DNA of 64,000 bases, from positions 1 to 64,000 of the forward strand of contig NZ_JALKBA010000005.1 in assembly GCF_023015805.1 (NCBI RefSeq), in the 5' to 3' direction. Position numbers and translations under genes: made by a program. The notes under the pieces were generated by a model. It was not told where the DNA came from. It made no database searches and saw only the letters and a list, made by a program, of their open reading frames with translations. Shown here piece after piece: positions 54,472-63,644 of this stretch (positions within the stretch are counted from its first letter, which is position 1; each line of letters starts with the position of its first letter). Source of the DNA: Cellulophaga sp. F20128 (GTDB lineage: Bacteria; Bacteroidota; Bacteroidia; Flavobacteriales; Flavobacteriaceae).

Positions 54472-55458
54472 TTATGTTGACATTATCTCTGAAACTCTAA
54501 TGAGTTCTTTATCAATTTTTGTATGGCCTTTTATAGCCTGCTCTATGGGCGTTAGGGTTATTGTATTGTCTGCAATACCCACCATTAGATTGCTTTTTCC
54601 ATCCAACAAGGCTTCCACTGCTTTTACGCCCATTCTACTGGCTAACACCCGGTCATAGCACGATGGTGAACCTCCACGCTGCATGTGGCCTAAAACAGAC
54701 ACACGTACGTCGTATATAGGTAAATGTTCCTCTACATATTCTTTCAATTCAAAAACATTTTTACCGGATTTATCGCCTTCCGCAACGATTACAATACTAG
54801 AAGATTTTCCTGATTTTTTACTTCGCTTCAAGGAATCTAACAAACGCTCTAAGCCTAAGTTTTCTTCGGGAATTAAAATGACTTCAGCACCTGCTCCTAC
54901 TCCAGCATTTAAAGCGATATGCCCAACATCCCTACCCATAACTTCTACAAAGAAAAGTCTGTTGTGTGAACTGGCGGTATCTCTAATTTTATCTATGGCT
55001 TCTACCACTGTATTTAAGGCTGTATCAAAACCTAAGGTAAAGGTGGTGCCAAAAATATCATTATCAATAGTTCCTGGAATTCCAATAACAGGGAAATCAA
55101 ATTCTTTATTAAAGATCATTGCTCCGGTAAAACTACCATCTCCGCCAATAACAACTAAGGCATCAATTTTTTCTGCAAGCAATTGCTCATGGGCTTTTTT
55201 ACGTCCTTCCGGGGTTCTAAAGTCTTCACATCGAGCCGATTTAAGGACTGTACCTCCTTTATTTATGATATTATTGACGCTACGAGCATCCATAGGCTTA
55301 AAATCGCCTTCAATCATCCCCTGAAATCCTCTGTAGATACCTACACAATCTATTTTTAAATAGGCACAAGTACGTACTACAGATCTTATTGCTGCATTCA
55401 TCCCTGGAGAGTCACCACCAGAAGTAAATACGGCTATTTTTTTAATGTTTGAGTTCAT
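54472..55458 (-). CDS. pfkA: ATP-dependent 6-phosphofructokinase
   Basis: A 328-residue bacterial phosphofructokinase. It has TSGGDSPGMNAAIR at the N-terminus, the ATP-site GGDGSFTGA, GIPGTIDND containing the catalytic aspartates, and EVMGRDVGHIAL. The GGDGS form indicates ATP rather than pyrophosphate as phosphoryl donor. It opens the pfkA-gap operon. About 85-110 bp upstream on the minus strand TTG and a 7-of-8 match to TAnnTTTG (AACGTTTG, 55550-55543) are spaced by 17 bp and may be its promoter. Confidence 0.97.
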   Translation of the reverse strand: MNSNIKKIAVFTSGGDSPGMNAAIRSVVRTCAYLKIDCVGIYRGFQGMIEGDFKPMDARSVNNIINKGGTVLKSARCEDFRTPEGRKKAHEQLLAEKIDALVVIGGDGSFTGAMIFNKEFDFPVIGIPGTIDNDIFGTTFTLGFDTALNTVVEAIDKIRDTASSHNRLFFVEVMGRDVGHIALNAGVGAGAEVILIPEENLGLERLLDSLKRSKKSGKSSSIVIVAEGDKSGKNVFELKEYVEEHLPIYDVRVSVLGHMQRGGSPSCYDRVLASRMGVKAVEALLDGKSNLMVGIADNTITLTPIEQAIKGHTKIDKELIRVSEIMST

Positions 55459-55542
55459 TTATTATTTTATAAAAGTAAAACTAGGAAACTTATTTTAATA
55501 TATTAATCGTATGATACTTTAATTTCAGTATCCGAGAAACTT

Positions 55543-55570
55543 CAAACGTTTTCGTTAATAAGTTTTTCAA
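55543..55570 (-). promoter_or_regulatory. Candidate pfkA promoter
   Basis: On the minus strand TTG (55570-55568), a 17-bp gap, then AACGTTTG (55550-55543), which differs from TAnnTTTG at one position. It lies in the ~200-bp gap after tamB and about 85 bp before pfkA. Confidence 0.35.
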
Positions 55571-55657
55571 AAAGCACACTAAAAACGCTAATTTTAATGC
55601 GATTGGGAAGGGAAAATTAATTCCAAAGTAGCCTAAAAAAAATTGACCTGAATTGAA

Positions 55658-58600
55658 CTACAAATTACTTTCTACGCCCTGTCGCTTTTCTTTTTTTCTG
55701 AAAATTTTAGACATCAACTCCTTAAAGGTATCAAAATCTACTTGATATGAAAGTCCAACACCTTGGGTATATCCTTGGTGATCTGCCAAAAATTGTTGAA
55801 TTTCATTTTCTCTGTTAAATACTTTTGCACTAAGTGTGCCTTCTTCGTTTAAAATTACCTGTACCTCCATATCGCCCGCAACAACCGTTTCGCCTACGCC
55901 ACCTACTGGAACACCAAACTCTCCATTAAACAGAACTTTATCGCCTAATTTGGTAGAAACGGTAACCCCAAATCTATTTTCGGTCTGAATTGAATTTGGA
56001 TTTAAATTTCCTTGTTCATAGATAATTCCCAAATCTAAATTATCATTATTACTATTAAAGACCGAATTCAATAAACTAGATGCTGTTTGCGTTAAATTAC
56101 TACTCAGTGCCTGTGCATTAAGCCCGGTATTCTCATTGACAAACGTTCCTTGTCCCAACAGAAAAAATGCATTTTTATCCGCAAAATTAGGATCTTGTAA
56201 TCGGTATTGCAATTCCGACTTTACAATAGATCCTGCTCCCGGAAATTGAATTCCAAATTCGATATTGGGTTTTTCCAATTGCCCTTCTAAACTCACAACT
56301 ACATCTACTGGTATCCTGCTTGTATACTGTGTATTATCTAATAATGGTGCAGGGTTAGCCTCTAAAGAATAAATAGCCTTCATATTTACGGTTGCAGCTA
56401 ATGGTGACCCATTCCAAACAATGGTTCCCCCCGGTTCTACCGTAAACTTACGATTAATAATACCGCCATATTTATAATTATACTCCCCAGTTGCCGTTGC
56501 AAATTCACCGTACATATTAAATTTTCCATTGGTATTTATCTCCATTAAAATAGTACCACCTCCAGTGCCTTTTAAAGAACTTTTTGTACTTGGATCTATC
56601 ACAATTTCTACTTCTGCTTCTGGAGTTACATCCAAATCAAAAATTAATTCTAATCCCTCATATTCATTGAGTACTCTATTCGTATCCTGGTTTAAATCTT
56701 CTGAGGTTACAAAATTTATAAACGAATAATCGCCAACCGTTGCCACATCACTAAGTGGGATTTTTAGAGAAGTCCCCCTTGCAGTAGCCCCTATAACATT
56801 GATGGTAAGCGCCTTGGTTGAACCAAAAATTCTTCCTGTACCGTTTAAATACCCCGTTCCATAATATAAACTCTCTTCGCTAAACCCTGTATTTAAAATT
56901 AAAAAACGGTCGTTTTTTGTATCTACATTTAGATCCAAATCCCAAGTAGAAAATCCGTGATGACTAATAGAACCATCTAAGGTGGCTTCGGTTTTAGCGG
57001 AAGTGTCTGTTAATTGTATTTCCTCAAAATGAAAGGTCTGCTTGTAAAGGTTTACTACGGAATTATCCGAAAAATTATAATCCACCTTTAGATAATCTAT
57101 CGCTAAGCCCGCCTTGTTTAATAGTAATTTTCCCGTAATATCCGGATTAGATAGATTCTCCGTGACCTTGGCTTCTCCATTAATAACTCCCCTAATATTG
57201 GTAATCACCCCTTCTCCAATGGCAGAAAAAGGATCTAACAAAAAGTCATCAAACTTAATGTCCAAATCTGCTGTTTGAATATTATCCTTATTGTAAATGT
57301 TTCCAAAAACACTAAAGCGATCTACGCCATTGTTTTTTAGATGTGTTTCTACTTCAAAACTAGACAAATCATCATTCCCTACTATTTCTACACCCAAGTT
57401 GCCCAACCTAACATTATTCACGGCAAAGTCTGTCATTGTGAGATTACTAGAGGGTAAATATTTACCGTTTTCCTGGTATATATTAAGGGTGCCATTTACT
57501 TCTCCTTCTAATTTTAGGTTTTTAATATCTGGAGTGATTTTCCCTAAGGAAACAATATTAAACTCTAACAATAAATCCTTATAGGTAGAATCTATGAGTT
57601 TACCGCTAAGTTTAATTTGCTCACCTACCCCATTATTCATTACTATTTCTTGTATATCTATGGAGTCTAACGTCTTATTAATTATAACTTTATTTTTCTT
57701 GTTTTTTCTTTTATTAATAACCCATTCGTTTCCTTTAAGGATAATATTAGAACGTTTTAATCCAATTACAGATTTATTTTCTTCATTGAAGGTGTGGTAA
57801 AAATTTAAAAAGTAACTATCATCATAGCCTCGACCACCCGCAAATTCAGTTCTAAAAAACAAAGTGTCTTTCAGTTTTGTATTTATCAATTGAAACTTCT
57901 TTACATCATAAAAATTTGTCGTAGCATCATCTACAGAGATAAAGGTGTTAAACAAAGGGTTCTTGTTGTCAATTTTAACATCGATAACATCTAGTTTATT
58001 TCCGTAAGCTTCTATTCCCGGAGATTTAAAGGTGAGCTTAAAATCTCCTTCATCTGCTACAATGCTTCCTCTTATAAATGTATCCGCACCAAAGATAACT
58101 TGTGGAAAAAACACATCTACAATCTTATTGTAAATATTAAACTTGAAGTCTACACGCTGTCCGCTCGATATTTCATACGGTTTATAGTTGGTGTAAACAC
58201 TACCAATAGAGTTTTGAATAAGTTTCCCCAACTCGTTCACTTTAAAATTCCCTGTTAAATGCCCCGTAATAATATCTGGGGAATTTATTGTTATTTTCCG
58301 AACGGTATCGTTTTCAAATTCCGATGCCACTTTAAAATCCTCAAAATAATAGGTGTCGTTTTTATTCTGATAACTCGTTTCTGTAAAATTGATAGCCCCA
58401 ACAATATTATCTAGGGTATTGCCAGTAATATCCATAGTAATATTCCCCTTAAAAACAGAAACACTGTCATTAATAAAATTAAGGGCATTAAAATCTGCAT
58501 GATCTACAGATGCAATAAAATCGAAGGTGTTTTCATTGTCTGAAAAATCAGCTAGCCCTTTAAAGCTGAGTTTTAAATTTTCATCATTACTAATTAGTGC

Positions 58601-60019
58601 TCCATCAAAAAATTGTTCTTTTAAGGTACCAGAGATAACTTTTATGTCTTTGTATTCATATCCATTAAATTGAATACTATACACTTCTCCCGTAATCTCC
58701 GTATTCATTTTTCGCAACACAAACCCTTTTCCATCTACATTTATATCTACCGTTGCTTTACCAAAATTAGGATTGCCAAGTAAATTTGATAAATCAAAGT
58801 CTATCAAGGAAACAAATCCGTGGTAAGAGGAGTTGTCAATATTGTTAATATCTGATATTTGAATATCTGCATAACTACTTCCTATGGCTGTATTAATATT
58901 GATTTTAGCGCCTATTAAAGCCTCTGTTATGGATGCATTTCCTCTTATCGTAAATTGCCCAAGTTTTGAAAAAGATGACGGCAAAACATTCCCCAAGATA
59001 TTTGGCAACAACGATCTCAATTGAAAATAACTAGTGGTGACATTTTTCATATCGGCTTCAATGACAAATGGCTTCTCTTTAGAAAAAAGGTTTTTAAAAT
59101 TAAAATCCCCTCGAACCCCCGTATCATCAGAAAACAACATCAATTTTGTAGTGTTTAAATCGTTTAAAACACCACTAACTTGCGAAGATAAATTGACGAC
59201 TTTCCCTTTTCCAAACTCATTGTACAACATATTAATATCATCCAAGGCTACATTAGAGTCTTCAAAATTAGCATCAATCTTAACCTTGTTTATAAAATCC
59301 TTAAAATCGATACGTTCGTAATCAAAAACAAGATTACCTTTAATATTAGAAGCCGCAGTCTTAATAGAAAGCGAATCAAATCTCATTTGAGTTCTTGAAT
59401 ACTTGAAATCTGTTTGCAATTGCTCTACAAACGGCCCTCTTCTACTCTTAAAAGACAACTCTTTAATTTTTGTAGCTACATCCGGTCCTAAAATTTGAAA
59501 ATCTTGCGATGCAATTTCTAAGTTCGTAAAATCCAATAGATTTGATTTCTCTAGATTTTCATTAATCAATTGAAATCTACTCTCCTTTATACGCACATTA
59601 GAAGAGACAAGTTTAAACATAGGTCTACCTTCTTCTCTTGGTTTACGGTCATCTAATTTATCTATAAATATTTCTAAATTAGACTGATCTTCTCCTTGGT
59701 AGGTTTTTAACTTTAAATGAAGATTTTCTATAGCTATATCTCCAAATTCTAACTGCCCCTTTATAAGGTTATTTACACTTAGGATTGAAGTAGTTAAATC
59801 TCCAATATAAAATAGTGTGTCTTTTTTTTCATCTTCTGCAAAAATTCCTTTGGCAGAGGTATTCCAAGAAATTAGGGAAATTTTTAACTTATCAATTTTA
59901 AGATTTGTTCCAAACTCAGTGTTTATCGTATCTGTAGCATAATTAGCCAAACGTGTTTGCACCGATGACAAGGAAAAAATAAAAGTCGCAATGAGACAGA
60001 GCAGTACTAAAACTAGCAA
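55658..60019 (-). CDS. tamB: TamB/AsmA-like inter-membrane transport protein
   Basis: A 1453-residue protein with an N-terminal membrane anchor, a long beta-taco rich in alternating hydrophobic strands and a C-terminal TamB (DUF490) domain. The last includes YGEFATATGEYNYKYGGIINRKFTVEPGGTIVW and QYRLQDPNFADKNAFFLLGQG. It probably bridges the inner and outer membranes for lipid transport or barrel assembly. The first allowed start is TTG at 60019, but the frame is open 11 codons farther and encodes a basic KKLFKILLR segment, a better anchor start, with no ATG/GTG/TTG available there. Divergent from tsaD. Confidence 0.92.
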   Translation of the reverse strand: MLVLVLLCLIATFIFSLSSVQTRLANYATDTINTEFGTNLKIDKLKISLISWNTSAKGIFAEDEKKDTLFYIGDLTTSILSVNNLIKGQLEFGDIAIENLHLKLKTYQGEDQSNLEIFIDKLDDRKPREEGRPMFKLVSSNVRIKESRFQLINENLEKSNLLDFTNLEIASQDFQILGPDVATKIKELSFKSRRGPFVEQLQTDFKYSRTQMRFDSLSIKTAASNIKGNLVFDYERIDFKDFINKVKIDANFEDSNVALDDINMLYNEFGKGKVVNLSSQVSGVLNDLNTTKLMLFSDDTGVRGDFNFKNLFSKEKPFVIEADMKNVTTSYFQLRSLLPNILGNVLPSSFSKLGQFTIRGNASITEALIGAKININTAIGSSYADIQISDINNIDNSSYHGFVSLIDFDLSNLLGNPNFGKATVDINVDGKGFVLRKMNTEITGEVYSIQFNGYEYKDIKVISGTLKEQFFDGALISNDENLKLSFKGLADFSDNENTFDFIASVDHADFNALNFINDSVSVFKGNITMDITGNTLDNIVGAINFTETSYQNKNDTYYFEDFKVASEFENDTVRKITINSPDIITGHLTGNFKVNELGKLIQNSIGSVYTNYKPYEISSGQRVDFKFNIYNKIVDVFFPQVIFGADTFIRGSIVADEGDFKLTFKSPGIEAYGNKLDVIDVKIDNKNPLFNTFISVDDATTNFYDVKKFQLINTKLKDTLFFRTEFAGGRGYDDSYFLNFYHTFNEENKSVIGLKRSNIILKGNEWVINKRKNKKNKVIINKTLDSIDIQEIVMNNGVGEQIKLSGKLIDSTYKDLLLEFNIVSLGKITPDIKNLKLEGEVNGTLNIYQENGKYLPSSNLTMTDFAVNNVRLGNLGVEIVGNDDLSSFEVETHLKNNGVDRFSVFGNIYNKDNIQTADLDIKFDDFLLDPFSAIGEGVITNIRGVINGEAKVTENLSNPDITGKLLLNKAGLAIDYLKVDYNFSDNSVVNLYKQTFHFEEIQLTDTSAKTEATLDGSISHHGFSTWDLDLNVDTKNDRFLILNTGFSEESLYYGTGYLNGTGRIFGSTKALTINVIGATARGTSLKIPLSDVATVGDYSFINFVTSEDLNQDTNRVLNEYEGLELIFDLDVTPEAEVEIVIDPSTKSSLKGTGGGTILMEINTNGKFNMYGEFATATGEYNYKYGGIINRKFTVEPGGTIVWNGSPLAATVNMKAIYSLEANPAPLLDNTQYTSRIPVDVVVSLEGQLEKPNIEFGIQFPGAGSIVKSELQYRLQDPNFADKNAFFLLGQGTFVNENTGLNAQALSSNLTQTASSLLNSVFNSNNDNLDLGIIYEQGNLNPNSIQTENRFGVTVSTKLGDKVLFNGEFGVPVGGVGETVVAGDMEVQVILNEEGTLSAKVFNRENEIQQFLADHQGYTQGVGLSYQVDFDTFKELMSKIFRKKEKRQGVESNL

Positions 60020-60047
60020 TATCCTTAGTAGTATTTTAAATAGTTTT

Positions 60048-60074
60048 TTGATAACCCTTTATGTTTTACCTTTG
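60048..60074 (+). promoter_or_regulatory. Candidate tsaD promoter
   Basis: TTG (60048-60050), a 16-bp gap and TACCTTTG (60067-60074), a full TAnnTTTG match, 27 bp before the GTG start at 60102. It lies in the short divergent region with tamB. Confidence 0.5.
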
Positions 60075-60101
60075 TTACTTCAATTTTTATTCCAAAAATA
60101 C

Positions 60102-61130
60102 GTGGAAAAAAACAATATTTACATACTTGCGATAGAATCTTCTTGTGATGATACTTCTGCGGCCGTTTTACACAACAATAAAATGCTCAGCAATGTTGTT
60201 GCTACGCAAAAAATTCACGAAGAATTTGGAGGCGTTGTGCCTGAATTAGCATCAAGGGCACATCAACAAAATATAGTCCCTGTGGTTCACCAAGCCTTAG
60301 CGAAAGCAAAGATCGATAAAAAAGATCTATCTGCAATTGCTTTTACGAGAGGACCTGGATTAATGGGATCCTTATTAGTAGGTACGTCGTTTGCCAAATC
60401 GTTAGCCTTAGGACTTCATATCCCGCTAATAGAAGTGAATCATATGCAGGCACATATCTTGGCCCATTTTATAGACAATACAACCAACAGTATGCCTGTA
60501 TTTCCGTTTTTAGCAATGACCATTAGTGGTGGACACACCCAAATAGTCCTAGTTAAAAATTATTTTGATATGGAAATATTAGGGCAGACCATAGATGATG
60601 CCGTAGGCGAAGCTTTTGACAAAAGCGCTAAAATTCTTGGTCTTCCATACCCTGGTGGTCCTTTAATAGATAAATATGCGCAACTGGGAAACCCAAAAGC
60701 CTTCCTTTTTCCAAAGCCTAAGGTGGGCGACTTAAACTTTAGTTTTAGTGGATTAAAAACGAGTATTTTATATTTTATTCAGCGTGAAACATTAAAAAAT
60801 CCGAATTTCATATCGGAAAATTTAAATGACATATGCGCCTCTATACAATATACAATTATTAAAATCTTACTTGATAAATTAAAAAAAGCGGTAGCACAAA
60901 CAGGTGTAAAACAAATAGCCATTGGCGGGGGTGTATCTGCAAATTCAGGGATTCGCAATGTATTAAAGGAGGCCGAAAAGAAGCACGGTTGGAAAACCTA
61001 TATTCCTCCCTTTGAGTTTTGCACTGACAATGCTGCTATGATTGGCATTGTAGGTTATTTAAAATACAAAGAAGGGATATTTTCTGAACAAGATGTAACG
61101 GCCAAAGCTAGGTACGTCATTAACGAATAA
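60102..61130 (+). CDS. tsaD: tRNA N6-threonylcarbamoyladenosine synthase subunit TsaD
   Basis: A 342-residue essential tRNA-modifying enzyme that transfers the threonylcarbamoyl group to A37 of ANN-decoding tRNAs. It has ILAIESSCDDTSAAV, the metal-binding VNHMQAHILAH (H-x3-H), TISGGHTQIVLV, GEAFDKSAKILGLPYPGGP and GGGVSANSGIR. The frame is open from 59991, but GTG at 60102 gives the standard TsaD length and N-terminus and lies just downstream of a -7 element at 60067, so I use it. The rsmE gene follows 19 bp later. Confidence 0.95.
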   Translation: MEKNNIYILAIESSCDDTSAAVLHNNKMLSNVVATQKIHEEFGGVVPELASRAHQQNIVPVVHQALAKAKIDKKDLSAIAFTRGPGLMGSLLVGTSFAKSLALGLHIPLIEVNHMQAHILAHFIDNTTNSMPVFPFLAMTISGGHTQIVLVKNYFDMEILGQTIDDAVGEAFDKSAKILGLPYPGGPLIDKYAQLGNPKAFLFPKPKVGDLNFSFSGLKTSILYFIQRETLKNPNFISENLNDICASIQYTIIKILLDKLKKAVAQTGVKQIAIGGGVSANSGIRNVLKEAEKKHGWKTYIPPFEFCTDNAAMIGIVGYLKYKEGIFSEQDVTAKARYVINE

Positions 61131-61149
61131 ATTAGAATAAAACATATTT

Positions 61150-61857
61150 ATGCAACTATTTTACAACAGCACAATAGATAACAGTATCTCTCAATTTGTA
61201 TTTCCTACCGAAGAAAGCAAACACATCGTAAAAGTTTTGCGAAAAACAGAAGGCGACACACTTTACATTACCAATGGTAAAGGGTATATTTATGCTGCTG
61301 AAGTAATGATTGCCGACTTAAAAAAATGTAAGGTTAAGATTATTTCTAAACAGAAAAAACACAAACCCATGCACCACTTACATCTGGTCGTGGCACCAAC
61401 CAAAATGAACGATAGGTTTGAATGGTTTTTAGAGAAGGCCACGGAAATAGGAGTCAATGAGATTACGCCTATTATTTGTGATCATTCAGAACGTAAAGTA
61501 TTAAAAATGGAACGCTTGCAAAAAGTGATTCAATCTGCAATGAAACAATCTCTGCAAGCCTACCTACCACTACTAAACGACCCTATTTCCTTTTCAGACT
61601 TCATGAAAAAAGAACAGCGCGAACTCCTATTTATTGCACATTGTGAAGAGGAAGAAAAAGCGGAATTAAAAAGGCGGGTGGCCCCTGATAAAGATGTTAC
61701 CGTACTTATTGGCCCAGAAGGTGATTTTTCATCGACAGAAATAAAATTAGCCTATGAGAAAGGCTTTATACCCGTTTCCTTGGGTAAAAACAGATTGCGC
61801 ACAGAAACTGCGGCTATTGTAGCTTGTACTACAGTTGCTATGATAAATAACGGCTAA
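61150..61857 (+). CDS. rsmE: 16S rRNA m3U1498 methyltransferase
   Basis: A 235-residue SPOUT methyltransferase acting on U1498 of 16S rRNA. An N-terminal PUA-like part (about 1-70, with ESKHIVKVLRKTEGD) is followed by KATEIGVNEITPIICDHSERK and the knot motif LIGPEGDFSSTEI, then VSLGKNRLRTETAAI. Length and motifs are standard. It lies between tsaD and a DUF4159 gene in a plus-strand run. Confidence 0.95.
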   Translation: MQLFYNSTIDNSISQFVFPTEESKHIVKVLRKTEGDTLYITNGKGYIYAAEVMIADLKKCKVKIISKQKKHKPMHHLHLVVAPTKMNDRFEWFLEKATEIGVNEITPIICDHSERKVLKMERLQKVIQSAMKQSLQAYLPLLNDPISFSDFMKKEQRELLFIAHCEEEEKAELKRRVAPDKDVTVLIGPEGDFSSTEIKLAYEKGFIPVSLGKNRLRTETAAIVACTTVAMINNG

Positions 61858-61895
61858 TTTTTTAGATATGACGTCTAATCATTACATTTGATACT

Positions 61896-62546
61896 ATGAA
61901 CAGATTAGGTTTCTTTATTTTAGCAATCGTTTTTAGCTTCCACACAGCTATAAACGGTCAAGAAATTGCTGTTTTAAAATACAATGGCGGGGGCGATTGG
62001 TATTCCAATCCAACTGCCTTGCCAAACTTAATTCAGTTTTGCAATGCAAACCTAAACACAACAATAAAAGCCAAACCGGAAACAGTGGAAGTAGACAAGG
62101 TTACTATTTTTCAATATCCCTTTATACACATGACAGGACACGGCAATGTACATTTCTCAGAGGACGAAGCGGAAAACCTAAAAACATACTTACTAGCCGG
62201 TGGTTTTTTACATATAGATGACAATTATGGAATGGAACCTTACCTACGAAAGGAACTCCTTAAACTATTTCCTGACAAAAAACTGGAAGAACTAGGGAGC
62301 AACCACCCTATTTTTAACCAGAAATACAAGTTTGCTAATGGTCTACCAAAAATTCATGAACACGACGGAAAAAGGCCGCAAGCCTTAGGAATAACACACC
62401 ACAACAGGTTAGTATTGCTATTTACTTTTGAAAGTGATTTAGGTGATGGTTGGGAAGATCCTGAGGTTCATAATGATCCGCCTGAAGTAAGAGAAAAAGC
62501 CTTACAAATGGGTGCCAATATCATACAATACGTATTCAATAACTAA
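61896..62546 (+). CDS. DUF4159 domain-containing exported protein
   Basis: A 216-residue protein with an N-terminal signal peptide (about 1-21, ending NGQ) and a DUF4159 domain containing YNGGGDWYSNP, HMTGHGNVHFSEDEAENL and LLAGGFLHIDDNYGMEPY. It resembles the ThuA/glutamine-amidotransferase-like fold, but no catalytic cysteine is evident in the expected place. In Flavobacteriaceae it commonly follows rsmE. Function unknown. Confidence 0.9.
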   Translation: MNRLGFFILAIVFSFHTAINGQEIAVLKYNGGGDWYSNPTALPNLIQFCNANLNTTIKAKPETVEVDKVTIFQYPFIHMTGHGNVHFSEDEAENLKTYLLAGGFLHIDDNYGMEPYLRKELLKLFPDKKLEELGSNHPIFNQKYKFANGLPKIHEHDGKRPQALGITHHNRLVLLFTFESDLGDGWEDPEVHNDPPEVREKALQMGANIIQYVFNN

Positions 62547-62548
62547 CT

Positions 62549-63637
62549 ATGAAAGCAAAAACCATTGCAGACGGAATATTACGGGCAATAGCTGTAATTG
62601 CCGGTGTTGTGCTACTCGGGTATTTTCTATTTAAAATAAGCTCTGTTCTTGTCTACATTTCTATAGCGGCCATAGCTTCGTTAATTGGAAGACCTATTGT
62701 ACTCTTTTTACGAAATAAATTAAAGTTTAACAATACAATAGCCGTGATAACCACAATGCTATTCCTAATTAGTATCATTGGAGGCATTATAGCGCTCTTT
62801 ATTCCTTTAATTGTTCAACAAGGTCATAACTTATCACTATTAAATATAGATCAATTACAAGCCAATCTAGAAAACCTTTACACGCAAGTTATCCAATATT
62901 TTGGATTCAGCACCTATGACATTGAATCCAATCTGAAGTCATCTACAATTTTTAGCAGCTTGGATTTTAAATTTATTCCAGATTTTCTAAATTCCATTGT
63001 CGGTATTTTAGGCAGCTTAAGTATTGGCCTATTTTCAATTCTTTTTATTACTTTTTTCTTTTTAAAAGACAGCAAACTGTTTGAAGATGGTATCATGGTT
63101 TTGGTTCCCGAAAACAAAGAAAGCAGGTTAAAAAAATCCATGGATACCATTGGCAACTTACTCTCGCGCTACTTTGTTGGATTAGTATTTCAGATCTTAA
63201 TTTTGTTTGTAATTTACACCGTAGTATTACTTATGTTTGGCATTGAAAATGCCATCGTAATTGCCTTCCTATGCGCCCTATTAAATCTTATCCCTTACGT
63301 GGGTCCAATCATTGGTGGGATATTGATGATTACACTCTCTATGACCAGTAATTTAGGAGCCGATTTTAGTGCCGTTATTTTACCAAAAACCATCTATGTG
63401 ATGATTGGTTTTACAATTGGACAATTGGTTGATAATTTCTTCTCCCAACCCTTTATTTTTTCAAGCAGTGTAAAGTCACACCCCCTTGAAATTTTTCTTG
63501 TTATCATTATTGGAGGTTTGCTTTTTGGTGTTACTGGAATGATTATTGCCGTACCCGGTTATACCGCGATTAAGGTGATTTTAAAGGAATTTTTTGCAGA
63601 AAACAAAATTGTAAGGTCCGTTACTAAAAATTTATAG
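62549..63637 (+). CDS. AI-2E family transporter (PerM-like permease)
   Basis: A 362-residue membrane protein with about seven or eight hydrophobic segments. It has the family pattern SIAAIASLIGRPIVLFLRNK, a charged middle region, and a C-terminal NLIPYVGPIIGGILM followed by PLEIFLVIIIGGLLFGVTGMIIAVPGYT. Family members export small molecules or ions; an autoinducer role is not implied. It starts 2 bp after the DUF4159 gene, so the two are co-translated or nearly so. Confidence 0.9.
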   Translation: MKAKTIADGILRAIAVIAGVVLLGYFLFKISSVLVYISIAAIASLIGRPIVLFLRNKLKFNNTIAVITTMLFLISIIGGIIALFIPLIVQQGHNLSLLNIDQLQANLENLYTQVIQYFGFSTYDIESNLKSSTIFSSLDFKFIPDFLNSIVGILGSLSIGLFSILFITFFFLKDSKLFEDGIMVLVPENKESRLKKSMDTIGNLLSRYFVGLVFQILILFVIYTVVLLMFGIENAIVIAFLCALLNLIPYVGPIIGGILMITLSMTSNLGADFSAVILPKTIYVMIGFTIGQLVDNFFSQPFIFSSSVKSHPLEIFLVIIIGGLLFGVTGMIIAVPGYTAIKVILKEFFAENKIVRSVTKNL

Positions 63638-63644
63638 TTTAACT

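Noticed and set aside
61883-61890. TACATTTG as a promoter for the DUF4159 gene
   Set aside because: It lies 5 bp before the start codon with no TTG at proper spacing; the gene is more likely co-transcribed with rsmE.
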